Part shown: positions 18,453 to 26,785 of the stretch, in pieces
How positions within the stretch are numbered: the first letter of the stretch is position 1
How the letters are laid out: each line of letters starts with the position of its first letter
NCBI GenBank assembly: GCA_002256345.1
Contig: NKIY01000013.1
Coordinates: 1-64,000 of the forward strand
Length of the DNA stretch: 64,000 nt
Direction: 5' to 3'
DNA from: Bradyrhizobiaceae bacterium PARB1
GTDB taxonomy: Bacteria; Pseudomonadota; Alphaproteobacteria; Rhizobiales; Xanthobacteraceae
Position numbers and translations under genes: made by a program
The notes under the pieces: model-generated
What the model saw: the letters and a program-made list of their open reading frames with translations, nothing else
Told to the model about the DNA's origin: nothing
Databases searched by the model: none

Positions 18453-19403
18453 TTGGCCGTGACCACAAGTTCGTCCGCATCGATCGAAGCCGTTGAACGC
18501 GGGCTGGCCTCTGCCGGCTACATTGCCAGCCGGCAGATTTCCACCGCCGTCTATCTCGCCGAAAAGATCGAGAAGCCGATCCTGGTCGAGGGCCCGGCCG
18601 GCGTCGGCAAGACCGAACTCGCCAAGGCCATCGCCGCCTCGCGCGGCCTCGAGATGATCCGCATGCAGTGCTATGAGGGCCTCGACGAGGCCAAGGCGCT
18701 GTATGAGTGGAAATATGCCAAGCAGCTGCTCTACACGCAGATCCTGAAGGACAAGCTCGGCGAAGTATTGGGCGGCGCAGATACGCTCGCCAAGGCGCTC
18801 GATCAGCTCCATACATTCGGTGACGTGTTCTTCTCGAAGGAATTCGTCGAGCCGCGGCCTTTGCTGCGCGCGCTGGAACAGCCGAAGGGCTGCGTGCTGC
18901 TGATCGACGAGATCGACAAGTCCGATGCCGAGTTCGAATCGCTGCTGCTGGAAATCCTGTCCGACTTCCAGGTCACCATTCCCGAACTTGGAACGATTGC
19001 GGCCATCGTGCCGCCGACGGTGATCCTCACATCGAATGGCGAGCGCGATCTCGGCGACGCGTTGAAGCGTCGCTGTCTGCATCTGCATATCGGCTTCCCC
19101 GAACCGAAGCTGGAAGAGCGCATCGTCGAGACCCGCGTGCCCGATGCACCGGCGACTCTGCGCAAACAGCTTGTCGGCTTCGTCAATCAGGTCCGCACAC
19201 TGGATCTCAAGAAGCTGCCATCCGTCAGCGAGACCATCGACTGGGCCAAGGTGCTGGTGCTGCTCGGCGCCGCCGAGCTCGGCCATGAGATGGTCAAGGA
19301 CACGCTCAACGTGCTGCTGAAATACGAGGGCGACATCGAAGCGGCGCTGCCGAACGTCTCGACCTTCATCTCAAAATCCGATCGGCAAGGGGTGTTCGGC
19401 TAA
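18453..19403 (+). CDS. MoxR-family AAA ATPase (CoxD-like)
   Basis: Chaperone-type ATPase of 316 residues. Walker A GPAGVGKTE lies near residue 45, Walker B CVLLIDEIDK near 150, and sensor 1 is ILTSNGERDL. MoxR ATPases work with a von Willebrand A partner to mature or insert cofactors into metalloenzymes; the partner follows directly. The TTG at 18453 has CGGAG 8 bases upstream. GTG at 18444 is also open but overlaps that ribosome site, and GTG at 18459 is a third option. No CO dehydrogenase genes are present in the window, so the client is unknown. Confidence 0.9.
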   Translation: MAVTTSSSASIEAVERGLASAGYIASRQISTAVYLAEKIEKPILVEGPAGVGKTELAKAIAASRGLEMIRMQCYEGLDEAKALYEWKYAKQLLYTQILKDKLGEVLGGADTLAKALDQLHTFGDVFFSKEFVEPRPLLRALEQPKGCVLLIDEIDKSDAEFESLLLEILSDFQVTIPELGTIAAIVPPTVILTSNGERDLGDALKRRCLHLHIGFPEPKLEERIVETRVPDAPATLRKQLVGFVNQVRTLDLKKLPSVSETIDWAKVLVLLGAAELGHEMVKDTLNVLLKYEGDIEAALPNVSTFISKSDRQGVFG

Positions 19404-19406
19404 GCC

Positions 19407-20783
19407 ATGCGCGAGGTGATGCATCGTTTTTTCCGGGCGGCGCGCGGCGCCGGGGTGAGAATCTCGCCCGCCGAAAGCATCGATGCCATGCGCGCGGCTG
19501 CCGAGGTTGGCCCCGGCGATCGCACGATCCTGCGCGATGCATTGTTGCTGACCATGGCGAAATCCGGCGAGGAGAAGGCAGCACTCGCCGCCTGCTTCGA
19601 TGCCTTCTTCACCTATCCCGATCTCGAACAGCCTCAGGCCGCGAATGACGACCGGGAGGACGCGGGCGAAGAGGCAAACGAAGGCGGTCCCGACGTTGCC
19701 GAAGGTACGGCATCGGGACAGGCTTCGGCCGAACTCGGATCGCTCGCGCAGATGTTGCTGGCTCAGGATCGCGCCGCGATCGCTGCCGCGCTGTCGAATG
19801 CGGCCAATGCCGCCGGCCTCACCGATATTCGCGTCTTCACCCAGCGCGGGCTGTTTGCCAGTCGTGTCCTTGAACAGCTCGGGATCGCACAACTACGCAA
19901 CGATATCGATGCGCTCAATGCCAGCAATCCCGCCGATGCCGAACGACTCACATCCGCACTCGGTAGCTTGCGTGAGACTGTCAGCGAAATGGTGTCGCAG
20001 GCGCTGCTGCTCTATGGCCGCGAAGAAACCGAGGCGCTGCGCAACGAGATCCTGCGCAATGCGCCGATGGCACGGCTGGAGCGGCGCCAGATCGCGCAGA
20101 TGCGGGTGCTGATCCGGCAGATCGCGCGGCGCCTGCGCGAACGCTTCAGCAAGCCGCGCAAGCGCCAGCGTCGCGGCCATCTCGATGTCCGCCGTACGAT
20201 CCGCCGTAATGCCGCTTGGGGCGGGGTGCCGTTCCTCACCGCGTGGAAACGCCGCCACCGCGACAAGCCGAAAATCGTCGCCATCTGCGACGTCTCGGGC
20301 TCGGTGGCGCAGGTGTCGGATTTCTTCCTGCTGCTGATTCACAGCCTGCATGAGGTGGTGTCGGACGTGCGCTCCTTCGCATTCTCCGGCAATCTGATCG
20401 AGGTCAGCGCCATGCTGGAGAACAACAAGCCCGAAGAGGCGATGAAGCAGATCATGTCCGCGGTCGGCTTCGGCTCGTCGGATTATGGTCGCTCCTTTGT
20501 CGACTTCGAAAAGGACTTCATGAGCGCGGTGACGCCGCAGACCACGGTGATCGTGCTCGGCGATGCGCGCAGCAACAATCTCGATCCGCGCGCGGACATC
20601 CTGAAACGGATCGGCGAGCGGTCGAAGCGGCTGGTCTGGCTCAATCCCGAAGGCCGCGTGAGCTGGGGTTTTGGCGATTCCGAAATGCCGCGTTATGCGA
20701 CTTTCTGCAACGTCGTTCGTCAATGCGCGACGGCGCAGCAGCTCGAGCGCGCCGTCGCCGATATTGTGGCGACCTACCAATAG
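19407..20783 (+). CDS. VWA domain protein (CoxE-like), partner of MoxR
   Basis: A 458-residue protein starting 3 bases after the MoxR gene stop, so the two are co-translated. The N-terminal half is helical and acidic (about 75-105 is rich in Glu, Asp and Ala), followed by an Arg-rich stretch (about 195-280). The C-terminal von Willebrand A domain carries a metal-binding site, DVSGSVAQ, near residue 292, and a later VIVLGDARSNN. Such MoxR-VWA pairs act as activating chaperones. The gene converges on the DipZ-like gene with only 9 bases between. Confidence 0.88.
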   Translation: MREVMHRFFRAARGAGVRISPAESIDAMRAAAEVGPGDRTILRDALLLTMAKSGEEKAALAACFDAFFTYPDLEQPQAANDDREDAGEEANEGGPDVAEGTASGQASAELGSLAQMLLAQDRAAIAAALSNAANAAGLTDIRVFTQRGLFASRVLEQLGIAQLRNDIDALNASNPADAERLTSALGSLRETVSEMVSQALLLYGREETEALRNEILRNAPMARLERRQIAQMRVLIRQIARRLRERFSKPRKRQRRGHLDVRRTIRRNAAWGGVPFLTAWKRRHRDKPKIVAICDVSGSVAQVSDFFLLLIHSLHEVVSDVRSFAFSGNLIEVSAMLENNKPEEAMKQIMSAVGFGSSDYGRSFVDFEKDFMSAVTPQTTVIVLGDARSNNLDPRADILKRIGERSKRLVWLNPEGRVSWGFGDSEMPRYATFCNVVRQCATAQQLERAVADIVATYQ

Positions 20784-20792
20784 CCACTGCAG

Positions 20793-22535
20793 TCACCCGA
20801 AGGTGAAAGCATAGGCCCGCACGCCCGGATCGAGAAATTCGATGGCGAATGTGCGGTCCGCAACACCGCCTGCCTGCCGCACCAGTTGATAGAGCTTGGC
20901 GTCGGTCACGGTGCCATATCCTTCGGCATCGGTGTCGGTGCCGTGGTCTGCACCGGGAGCCGCACCGTCGATCGTGACGCGGAAGCGCACAGGCTTGCCA
21001 CTGGAAGACGGGCCGAGCACCAGATGCAGGTCGCGGGCGTGAAAGCGATACGTGATACTCCCCTTGGGTTCGTCAAGCTGTGCGAATTCGCGGCCGATGG
21101 TCCATGTTCCTCCGAGCGTCCATCGGTTCAGCGGCAGCATGTCGATGCCGCGATAGAGGCTGGGCACGTCTTCCCGCGCTCCGCCCGGGGACGTGAAGCC
21201 GGTCGCTTGCGCATAGCCGAGATAGGTCTCCGGAGATCGAAGGTCATCTTCATCGGCGGCCACTTGCGTGCCGTGGGCCTGGATGCGCGCATCGTCGCCA
21301 GTCGGCTTGTGCCCGGTTTCCGCGAGCAACTGCCGGATGGCTTCTTCTGATGTGGCATAGTTGCCTTCGCCGATAGCGCTATGGCGAATGCGGCCATCTG
21401 CGCCGATGAAATACAGAGCGGGCCAGGCATTGTTGTTGAACGCGCGCCAGATCCGGAAATCATTGTCGATCGCGACGGGGTAGTGGATGCCAAGTGCCGC
21501 GACGGCCGTGCTGACATTGTCGATCTTCTTCTCGAAGGCGAATTCCGGCGTATGCACGCCGATCACGACGAGGCCTTGATCGCGATACCTGTCTGCCCAT
21601 GCGCGAACATGCGGGAGGACGCGAAGGCAGTTGATGCAGGAATAGGTCCAGAAGTTGACCAGCACGACCTTGCCCTTCAGATCCGCGGCCTGCAGCGGCG
21701 CGGTGTTGAGCCATTGCTTGTCAGCGACAATCGCCGCCAGAGGCGCCGACAACCCGTTCTCGGCGGGCGCACCGCCGGCCGGTGTTCCGGCCTGTGCGGA
21801 CGATCCGCCGCGCAACGTGCCGATCAAGCTGCTTTCCAGCATGGTCGTGGAAGGCAGCGACAGTTGCGTCAGGATGCGCGTATCAAGCCCTGCCCAGACC
21901 GCCACGGCGCCGAGCACGACGGCGGCACCCAGACCGCGGCGCAGGCCGTCGCTCCATGGCATCAGCTCGCGGATCTTGTCGAGTGCATGCCTGCCAAGCA
22001 GCATGCCGGCGGCGAGCGATGTTGCCGCACCGAACCCGTAGGCGAACAGGAGAAACACGGTGTCGATGTTCGGGCCGTGCAAGGCCGCACCTGTCAGGAT
22101 CAGGCCCAATACCGGTCCGGCACACGGCGCCCAGACGAGACCGGTGGCGATGCCAAGCAGCAGCGAAGCCAACGACGTTCGGTCGGCATCGGGCTTGTTC
22201 CGAGCGGCCCAACCCGACAGCTTCACGCCGAGCAGCACCGGTGGCGCCGTCAGGCGTGCCGATAAGCGCGGAAACATCAGCGCGAGACCGAACACCGTCA
22301 TCACGATCAGGGCGACGATCCTGCCGTAGCGATTGGCCTCGATCGCCCAGTTGCCGGCGACCGAAGCAAGACTCGCGGCGATGGCGAATGTCAGCGTGAG
22401 GCCGATCAACAATGGAAGGCCGCTGCGGCGAAACGGTTGTCCCGCCCGGGCGAGGACGATTGGCAGAATCGGAAAGATGCAGGGCGATGCAATGGTCAGC
22501 AGGCCGGCGGCATAAGCGAGGATGAAGAGTGTCAC
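20793..22535 (-). CDS. CcdA-thioredoxin fusion, DipZ-like
   Basis: Thiol-redox membrane protein of 580 residues built of three parts. An N-terminal CcdA-like membrane domain (about 1-225; ASPCIFPILPIVLARAG, WAPCAGPVLG) moves electrons across the inner membrane. A periplasmic thioredoxin/TlpA domain follows (about 245-385) with the redox pair in WTYSCINCLR. A C-terminal beta-rich DipZ domain (about 410-580) is last. Family members keep periplasmic thiols reduced or protect against peroxide. It lies downstream of ohr on the same strand, separated by a long perfect palindrome, which suits an oxidative-stress setting. Confidence 0.88.
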   Translation of the reverse strand: MTLFILAYAAGLLTIASPCIFPILPIVLARAGQPFRRSGLPLLIGLTLTFAIAASLASVAGNWAIEANRYGRIVALIVMTVFGLALMFPRLSARLTAPPVLLGVKLSGWAARNKPDADRTSLASLLLGIATGLVWAPCAGPVLGLILTGAALHGPNIDTVFLLFAYGFGAATSLAAGMLLGRHALDKIRELMPWSDGLRRGLGAAVVLGAVAVWAGLDTRILTQLSLPSTTMLESSLIGTLRGGSSAQAGTPAGGAPAENGLSAPLAAIVADKQWLNTAPLQAADLKGKVVLVNFWTYSCINCLRVLPHVRAWADRYRDQGLVVIGVHTPEFAFEKKIDNVSTAVAALGIHYPVAIDNDFRIWRAFNNNAWPALYFIGADGRIRHSAIGEGNYATSEEAIRQLLAETGHKPTGDDARIQAHGTQVAADEDDLRSPETYLGYAQATGFTSPGGAREDVPSLYRGIDMLPLNRWTLGGTWTIGREFAQLDEPKGSITYRFHARDLHLVLGPSSSGKPVRFRVTIDGAAPGADHGTDTDAEGYGTVTDAKLYQLVRQAGGVADRTFAIEFLDPGVRAYAFTFG

Positions 22536-22591
22536 GATGATCTCCGGTCAGCGCACCGTGGGACGGTCAGGCGCCGTTACTGGCGAGACAA

Positions 22592-22617
22592 TCCGCGGAC
22601 CGTCGACGGTCCGCGGA
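22592..22617. repeat. 26-base perfect palindrome between ohr and the DipZ-like gene
   Basis: A perfect inverted repeat without a loop, centred on TCGA at 22603-22606 with arms TCCGCGGACCGTC and its complement. It falls in the 97-base gap after the ohr stop and before the dipZ-like start, both on the minus strand. As RNA it would fold tightly, so it may act as an attenuator or partial terminator; as DNA it could be a protein site. It lacks a T-tract. Confidence 0.6.
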
Positions 22618-22632
22618 AGCAGCGGGAATGAA

Positions 22633-23058
22633 TCAGATGAGATTGATCGCGACGTTGATGTTGCCGCGCGTCGCCTTCGAATAGGGGCAGATCTGGTGCG
22701 CGGCATCGACAATCTGGCGGGCGACATCCGGGGCGAGACCAGGCAGGCTGACATTGAGGCGCGCCTGCAGGAAGAAGTCGCCGTTGGTGGTGCCGAGATC
22801 GACTTCGGCATCGACGGCCACGTCGGCCGGAAGCTTGACCTTCAGATTGCTGGCGGCGCGGCCCATGGCGCCGATGAAGCAGGCGGACCAGCCGGCCGCA
22901 AACATCTGCTCGGGATTGGTGCCGTTGCCTGCGGAGCCGGGAGGCGACAGCTTGACGTCCAGCCGGCCGTCCGAACTTTGCGCGGCGCCTTCGCGCCCGC
23001 CGGTGGTGTGCGTCTGGGCGGTGTAAAGAACCTTGTCGATGGCAGGTGCTGAGTTCAT
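22633..23058 (-). CDS. ohr: organic hydroperoxide resistance protein Ohr
   Basis: Thiol peroxidase of the Ohr/OsmC family, about 141 residues, which reduces fatty-acid and other organic hydroperoxides using lipoyl donors. The two catalytic cysteines are present in WSACFIGAM (about residue 58) and QICPYSKATRGN (about 124), and the N-terminus KVLYTAQTHTTGGREG is typical. ATG at 23058 has AAGGA about 9 bases upstream; ATG at 23064 is too close to it. It is divergent from the MarR regulator gene and preceded by palindromes matching OhrR sites. Confidence 0.93.
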   Translation of the reverse strand: MNSAPAIDKVLYTAQTHTTGGREGAAQSSDGRLDVKLSPPGSAGNGTNPEQMFAAGWSACFIGAMGRAASNLKVKLPADVAVDAEVDLGTTNGDFFLQARLNVSLPGLAPDVARQIVDAAHQICPYSKATRGNINVAINLI

Positions 23059-23073
23059 GGTCATTTTTCCTTT

Positions 23074-23106
23074 TATATCGCATCCGATCTAATCGAATGC
23101 GATATA
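23074..23106. promoter_or_regulatory. OhrR operator, ohr-proximal
   Basis: TATATCGCAT (23074-23083) and its exact complement ATGCGATATA (23097-23106) frame a GATCTAATCGA core just upstream of the ohr start. OhrR-type MarR repressors bind such AT-rich palindromes, and the regulator gene lies divergently next to it. Binding here would block ohr transcription until OhrR is oxidised. Confidence 0.7.
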
Positions 23107-23144
23107 AATAGATGAACGAAACAGTCTGTCAACTCTTCCGATTT

Positions 23145-23160
23145 AATCGCATGCGATATA
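23145..23160. promoter_or_regulatory. second OhrR operator, ohrR-proximal
   Basis: TCGCATGCGA (23147-23156) is a perfect palindrome inside AATCGCATGCGATATA and shares the GCGATATA arm with the first operator. It lies about 50 bases upstream of the ohrR start and could provide autoregulation. Confidence 0.6.
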
Positions 23161-23206
23161 TATTGGCCCTGCGGTCACGATCGCGTGTGTCGCCGGGAGC
23201 CCGAGC

Positions 23207-23692
23207 ATGTCATCCAGCAAGTCGAAGCGCATAGAACAAAGCTCCGCCCAAAATGGGCAGGACGATCCAAAACTGTCGGATTTCCTGTGCTTCTCGATCT
23301 ACTCGGCCAATCTGGCCTATGGCCGGGCGTATAAGCCGATCCTCGAGAAGCTGGGTCTCACCTACACCCAGTACATCGCCATCGTCGCGCTGTGGGAGCA
23401 GGACGAACAGACCGTGAGCGGCCTCGGCGAGAAGCTGTTCCTGGAGTCGAACACGCTGACGCCGATTCTGAAGAAGCTGGAAGCCATGGGCTATCTCACC
23501 CGCAAGCGCGACCCCGGCGACGAGCGGCAGGTGGTGGTCAGTCTGACCCCGGAAGGTCGGCGACTGCGCGAAAAGGGGCTGAGCATGAACCTCGTCAAGG
23601 CATCAGGTCTTGCGCCCGATGAATTCAGGAAAATGCAGCAGGGTGTCGCCACGCTGCGGGACAATCTGATCAAGGCGGCGCGGGAATACTGA
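23207..23692 (+). CDS. ohrR: OhrR, MarR-family organic peroxide sensor
   Basis: Repressor of 161 residues with a winged-helix core (LSGLGEKLFLES-like recognition region and RDPGDERQVVVSLT wing). The N-terminal LSDFLCFSIYSANLAYGRAYK carries the reactive cysteine (Cys28) conserved in OhrR; its oxidation by organic peroxide releases the DNA. The divergent ohr gene and the palindromes between them confirm the pairing. Confidence 0.92.
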   Translation: MSSSKSKRIEQSSAQNGQDDPKLSDFLCFSIYSANLAYGRAYKPILEKLGLTYTQYIAIVALWEQDEQTVSGLGEKLFLESNTLTPILKKLEAMGYLTRKRDPGDERQVVVSLTPEGRRLREKGLSMNLVKASGLAPDEFRKMQQGVATLRDNLIKAAREY

Positions 23693-23772
23693 CACGCGGA
23701 TCACTATGCCGACCAGCGGATGCAGTCGCCGCAGCGTTCCTGTAACATTGCGGTCGAAGAGCAGTCCGGGAG

Positions 23773-24987
23773 ATGGGTGTGAGCGATATCGACACGGTTT
23801 TCACGCAGGCAAAGTTCGCTGACGGCAGTTACAGCACGATTGCCGTCAGCGGCGGTTTCATTGCCTCGATCACTTCCGGAAGTGATCCGGCACCCGCAGC
23901 CGCGGAGACCATCGATCTCGCGGGCACACTCGTCATCCCGTCCTTCGTCGAGGGCCACATCCATCTCGACACCAGCTTCTACGGCGATGTCTGGCGGTCG
24001 CATGTGCCCTATTCCAACGGCTTCAATGTGCAGGAGCGCGTCGCCATCCAGGCCGACAACATGGCGAAGGCCGCGCCGATGGCTGAGCGGGCGAAAAGCC
24101 AGCTCGAACTTTGCCTCGGCCACGGCAGCACGCGGATGCGCAGCCATGTCATGATCGATGGCTCGGTTGGGCTGAAATCGCTCGAAACCATTCTCGCCGT
24201 GCGCGAAGCGCATCGCGATGTCATGGACATCCAGCTCGTTGCATTCCCGCAAAGCGGTATCCTGCGTAGCCCCGGCACGCCCGATCTGCTCGATGCGGCC
24301 TTCGATCTCGGCGCTGACGTGATCGGCGGTCTCGACCCCGGTGGTTTCGACCGCGATGTCGAGAAGCATCTCGATGTGGTGTTCGGCATCGCCGAGCGCC
24401 GCGGCGTCGATGTCGATATCCATCTGCACGATCCCTCAATGCTCGGGATCTTCGAGATCGAGCAGATCTGCGCACGCACGCGCGCGCTTGGCATGCAAGG
24501 GCATGTCGCCATCAGCCACGCCTATTCGCTTGGAGATGTCGGCGTCGATGTGGTGCAGCGGACGGCCGAGACGCTGGCCGTAAGTGGCGTCGCCATCATG
24601 ACCAATGCACCGGGCGCGCGGCCATTTCCGCCAGTGAAGGTGTTGCGCGCGGCCGGCGTCACCGTATTCGGCGGCTGCGACAACATCCGCGACTCATGGT
24701 GGCCCTATGGCGACGGCGACATGCTCGGCCGTGCCATGATGATCGGCTACCGCTCGGGCTTCAATACGGACGAAGACCTGACGCTCGCCTTCGACATCGT
24801 CACATCGGGCGGGGCCAAGGCGCTGCGGTTGGACGATCATGGCCTCCGCGTCGGTGCCAAAGCCGATTTCGTCGCCATCGATGCACCGCATGTACCCCAG
24901 GCGGTGATCGATCTGCCCAAGCGCCGCGCGGTCTACAAGAACGGCCGGCTGGTGGCGCGGGACGGCGAGATCGTCCGAAAGGCTTGA
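23773..24987 (+). CDS. amidohydrolase, cytosine deaminase-like
   Basis: Metal-dependent hydrolase of about 404 residues in the CodA/amidohydrolase group. Metal ligands are visible as EGHIHLD (about residue 58), DIHLHD (about 217), ISHAYSL (about 250) and GGCDNIRDSW (about 300). The family deaminates or hydrolyses cyclic amides and nucleobases; the substrate here is not clear. GTG at 23779 has the better spacing from GGGAG and may be the true start. It precedes the gamma-glutamyltransferase gene by 69 bases and may act in the same pathway of amide breakdown. Confidence 0.85.
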   Translation: MGVSDIDTVFTQAKFADGSYSTIAVSGGFIASITSGSDPAPAAAETIDLAGTLVIPSFVEGHIHLDTSFYGDVWRSHVPYSNGFNVQERVAIQADNMAKAAPMAERAKSQLELCLGHGSTRMRSHVMIDGSVGLKSLETILAVREAHRDVMDIQLVAFPQSGILRSPGTPDLLDAAFDLGADVIGGLDPGGFDRDVEKHLDVVFGIAERRGVDVDIHLHDPSMLGIFEIEQICARTRALGMQGHVAISHAYSLGDVGVDVVQRTAETLAVSGVAIMTNAPGARPFPPVKVLRAAGVTVFGGCDNIRDSWWPYGDGDMLGRAMMIGYRSGFNTDEDLTLAFDIVTSGGAKALRLDDHGLRVGAKADFVAIDAPHVPQAVIDLPKRRAVYKNGRLVARDGEIVRKA

Positions 24988-25056
24988 ATCATCGGCCAGA
25001 AGCGGTAGGACTGCGCCGACAATCCGCTGGCATGCCAGAGATTTTGGAGACGCAAA

Positions 25057-26646
25057 ATGCTTGAAACACCGCGCGCGCGCCGGGGCATGGTGACCTCGCC
25101 GCATCATCTGGCGTCGCAGGCCGGCCTCGATGTGCTCAAGGACGGCGGCACCGCCGTGGAGGCAGCGATCGCCACGGCAGCGGCGCTGGCGGTGGTCTAT
25201 CCCCATATGACCGGCATCGGCGGCGATGGCTTCTGGCTGATCGCCGAGCCCGGTAAGGCGCCGGTGACGGTGGATGCCTGCGGCCGCGCCGGCGCGGCTG
25301 TGGACCTCGCTTACTATGCGAAGCATGGCGTATCAGCGATCCCGTTTCGCGGCCCGCTGGCGGCGAATACGGTCGCTGGCACCGTATCCGGCTGGCAGAA
25401 GGCGCTGGATGTCTCGCAGCACTGGCAGCCGCCGCTGTCGCGCGAACGCCTGCTGGAAAGCGCGATTTACTATGCGGAGAACGGCATCGTCGTCACACGC
25501 AGCCAGTCCGAACTCACCGTCGAGAAATCCGCGGAGCTCAAGGGCCAGCCGAATTTCGCCGCGACCTTCATGCCGAACGGTCAGGCACCTGTCGAAGGCG
25601 ATGTGCTGAAGCTGCCGGCGCTTGGCGCTACGCTGAAGCGCCTTGCTGCCGATGGCTTCGAGAGCTTCTACAACGGCAAGCTTGCGGACAGCATCGCCGC
25701 CGATCTCGCCAAGGTGGAAGCACCCGTCACGGCCGCCGACCTCGCGCGGCATCAGGCCAGCGAGCGCCCGCCGCTGACCACGACAGTGCGCGGCGCGCGA
25801 CTGTTCAACATGGCGCCGCCGACGCAAGGTTTGTCGTCGCTGATGATCCTCGCGATGTTCGATCGTCTCGGCGTGACGCAGGCCGAAGGCTTCGATCACA
25901 TCCATGGTCTGGTCGAGGCCACCAAGCAGGCCTTCATCGTGCGCGACGAGCATGTCGGCGATCCCGACCACATGACCGTCGATCCTGCGATCTTCCTCGA
26001 AGAAGCAAAGCTCGATGAGCTCGCCCGCCGCATCGATCGCAGGACCGCGCTGCCGTGGCCGCATATCCGCAAGCCCGGCGACACGATCTGGCTCGGCGTC
26101 ATCGACGGGCACGGGCGTTCGGTTTCGTTCATCCAGTCGGTCTATTTCGAATTCGGCTCTGGCGTGGTGCTGCCCGAGACAGGCATCTGCTGGCAGAACC
26201 GCGGCGCCTCTTTCCGCCTCGCCGAAAGCGGCTGGAATGCGCTGAAGCCCGGCCGCAAGCCGTTCCACACGCTCAACCCGGCGATGGCGATCTTCGATGA
26301 CGGCCGCCGCATGGTGTACGGCAACATGGGCGGCGAGGGCCAGCCGCAGACGCAGTCCGCGGTGTTCTCGCGCTACGGCATGTTCGGCATGCCACTGCAG
26401 CAGGCGGTGACGGCGCCGCGCTGGCTGCTCGGCAAGACCTGGGGCGACGAGAGCGTCACGCTGAAGGTGGAGGACCGGTTTGACGGGGCATTGATCCAGC
26501 AGCTGCGCGATGCCGGTCATGTGGTCGAGGTGCTCGGCAGCTATACCGGCACCATGGGCCATGCCGGCGCGATCGTGCTGCATGAAAACGGCGTGCTCGA
26601 AGGCGCGACTGACCCGCGCTCGGATGGTGCCGTGGCGGCGTGGTGA
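25057..26646 (+). CDS. gamma-glutamyltransferase family protein
   Basis: N-terminal nucleophile hydrolase of 529 residues. It shows the family start (GMVTSPHHLASQAGLDVLKDGG), a Gly-rich GIGGDGFWLI, and the small-subunit start at GDTIWLGVID, where the Thr is the predicted self-cleavage point and nucleophile. No signal peptide is seen, unlike periplasmic GGT, so it probably works in the cytoplasm on gamma-glutamyl or similar amides. A TTGGAG ribosome site precedes the ATG. The neighbouring amidohydrolase suggests shared catabolism; true glutathione activity is not certain. Confidence 0.88.
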   Translation: MLETPRARRGMVTSPHHLASQAGLDVLKDGGTAVEAAIATAAALAVVYPHMTGIGGDGFWLIAEPGKAPVTVDACGRAGAAVDLAYYAKHGVSAIPFRGPLAANTVAGTVSGWQKALDVSQHWQPPLSRERLLESAIYYAENGIVVTRSQSELTVEKSAELKGQPNFAATFMPNGQAPVEGDVLKLPALGATLKRLAADGFESFYNGKLADSIAADLAKVEAPVTAADLARHQASERPPLTTTVRGARLFNMAPPTQGLSSLMILAMFDRLGVTQAEGFDHIHGLVEATKQAFIVRDEHVGDPDHMTVDPAIFLEEAKLDELARRIDRRTALPWPHIRKPGDTIWLGVIDGHGRSVSFIQSVYFEFGSGVVLPETGICWQNRGASFRLAESGWNALKPGRKPFHTLNPAMAIFDDGRRMVYGNMGGEGQPQTQSAVFSRYGMFGMPLQQAVTAPRWLLGKTWGDESVTLKVEDRFDGALIQQLRDAGHVVEVLGSYTGTMGHAGAIVLHENGVLEGATDPRSDGAVAAW

Positions 26647-26656
26647 CTGGTTGACC

Positions 26657-26775
26657 TGTGTCCCGGACGCGGTGCGGTGCGAAGTGCCGCTCCGCAGAGC
26701 CGGGACCGTATCAAACGCCCGAGTTCGTGGCGGTCCCGGTTCTGCGAAGCAACGCTGCGCGTTGCATCGCGCCCG
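26657..26775. repeat. extragenic palindromic repeat of the CCCGG family
   Basis: The gap between the convergent GGT and acyl-CoA ligase genes contains TCCCGGACGC, GAGCCGGGACCG, GGTCCCGGTTCTGCGAAGC, CAACGCTGCGCGTTG and CGCGCCCGGG, which can pair in several ways. Similar elements are common between genes in Bradyrhizobium and its relatives. It may serve as a two-way terminator. Confidence 0.5.
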
Positions 26776-26785
26776 GGAGAAGCGT

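Noticed and set aside
17424-19286. A 620-codon minus-strand frame over the nuclease and MoxR genes
   Set aside because: It crosses two clear plus-strand genes and has no recognisable domain or ribosome site.
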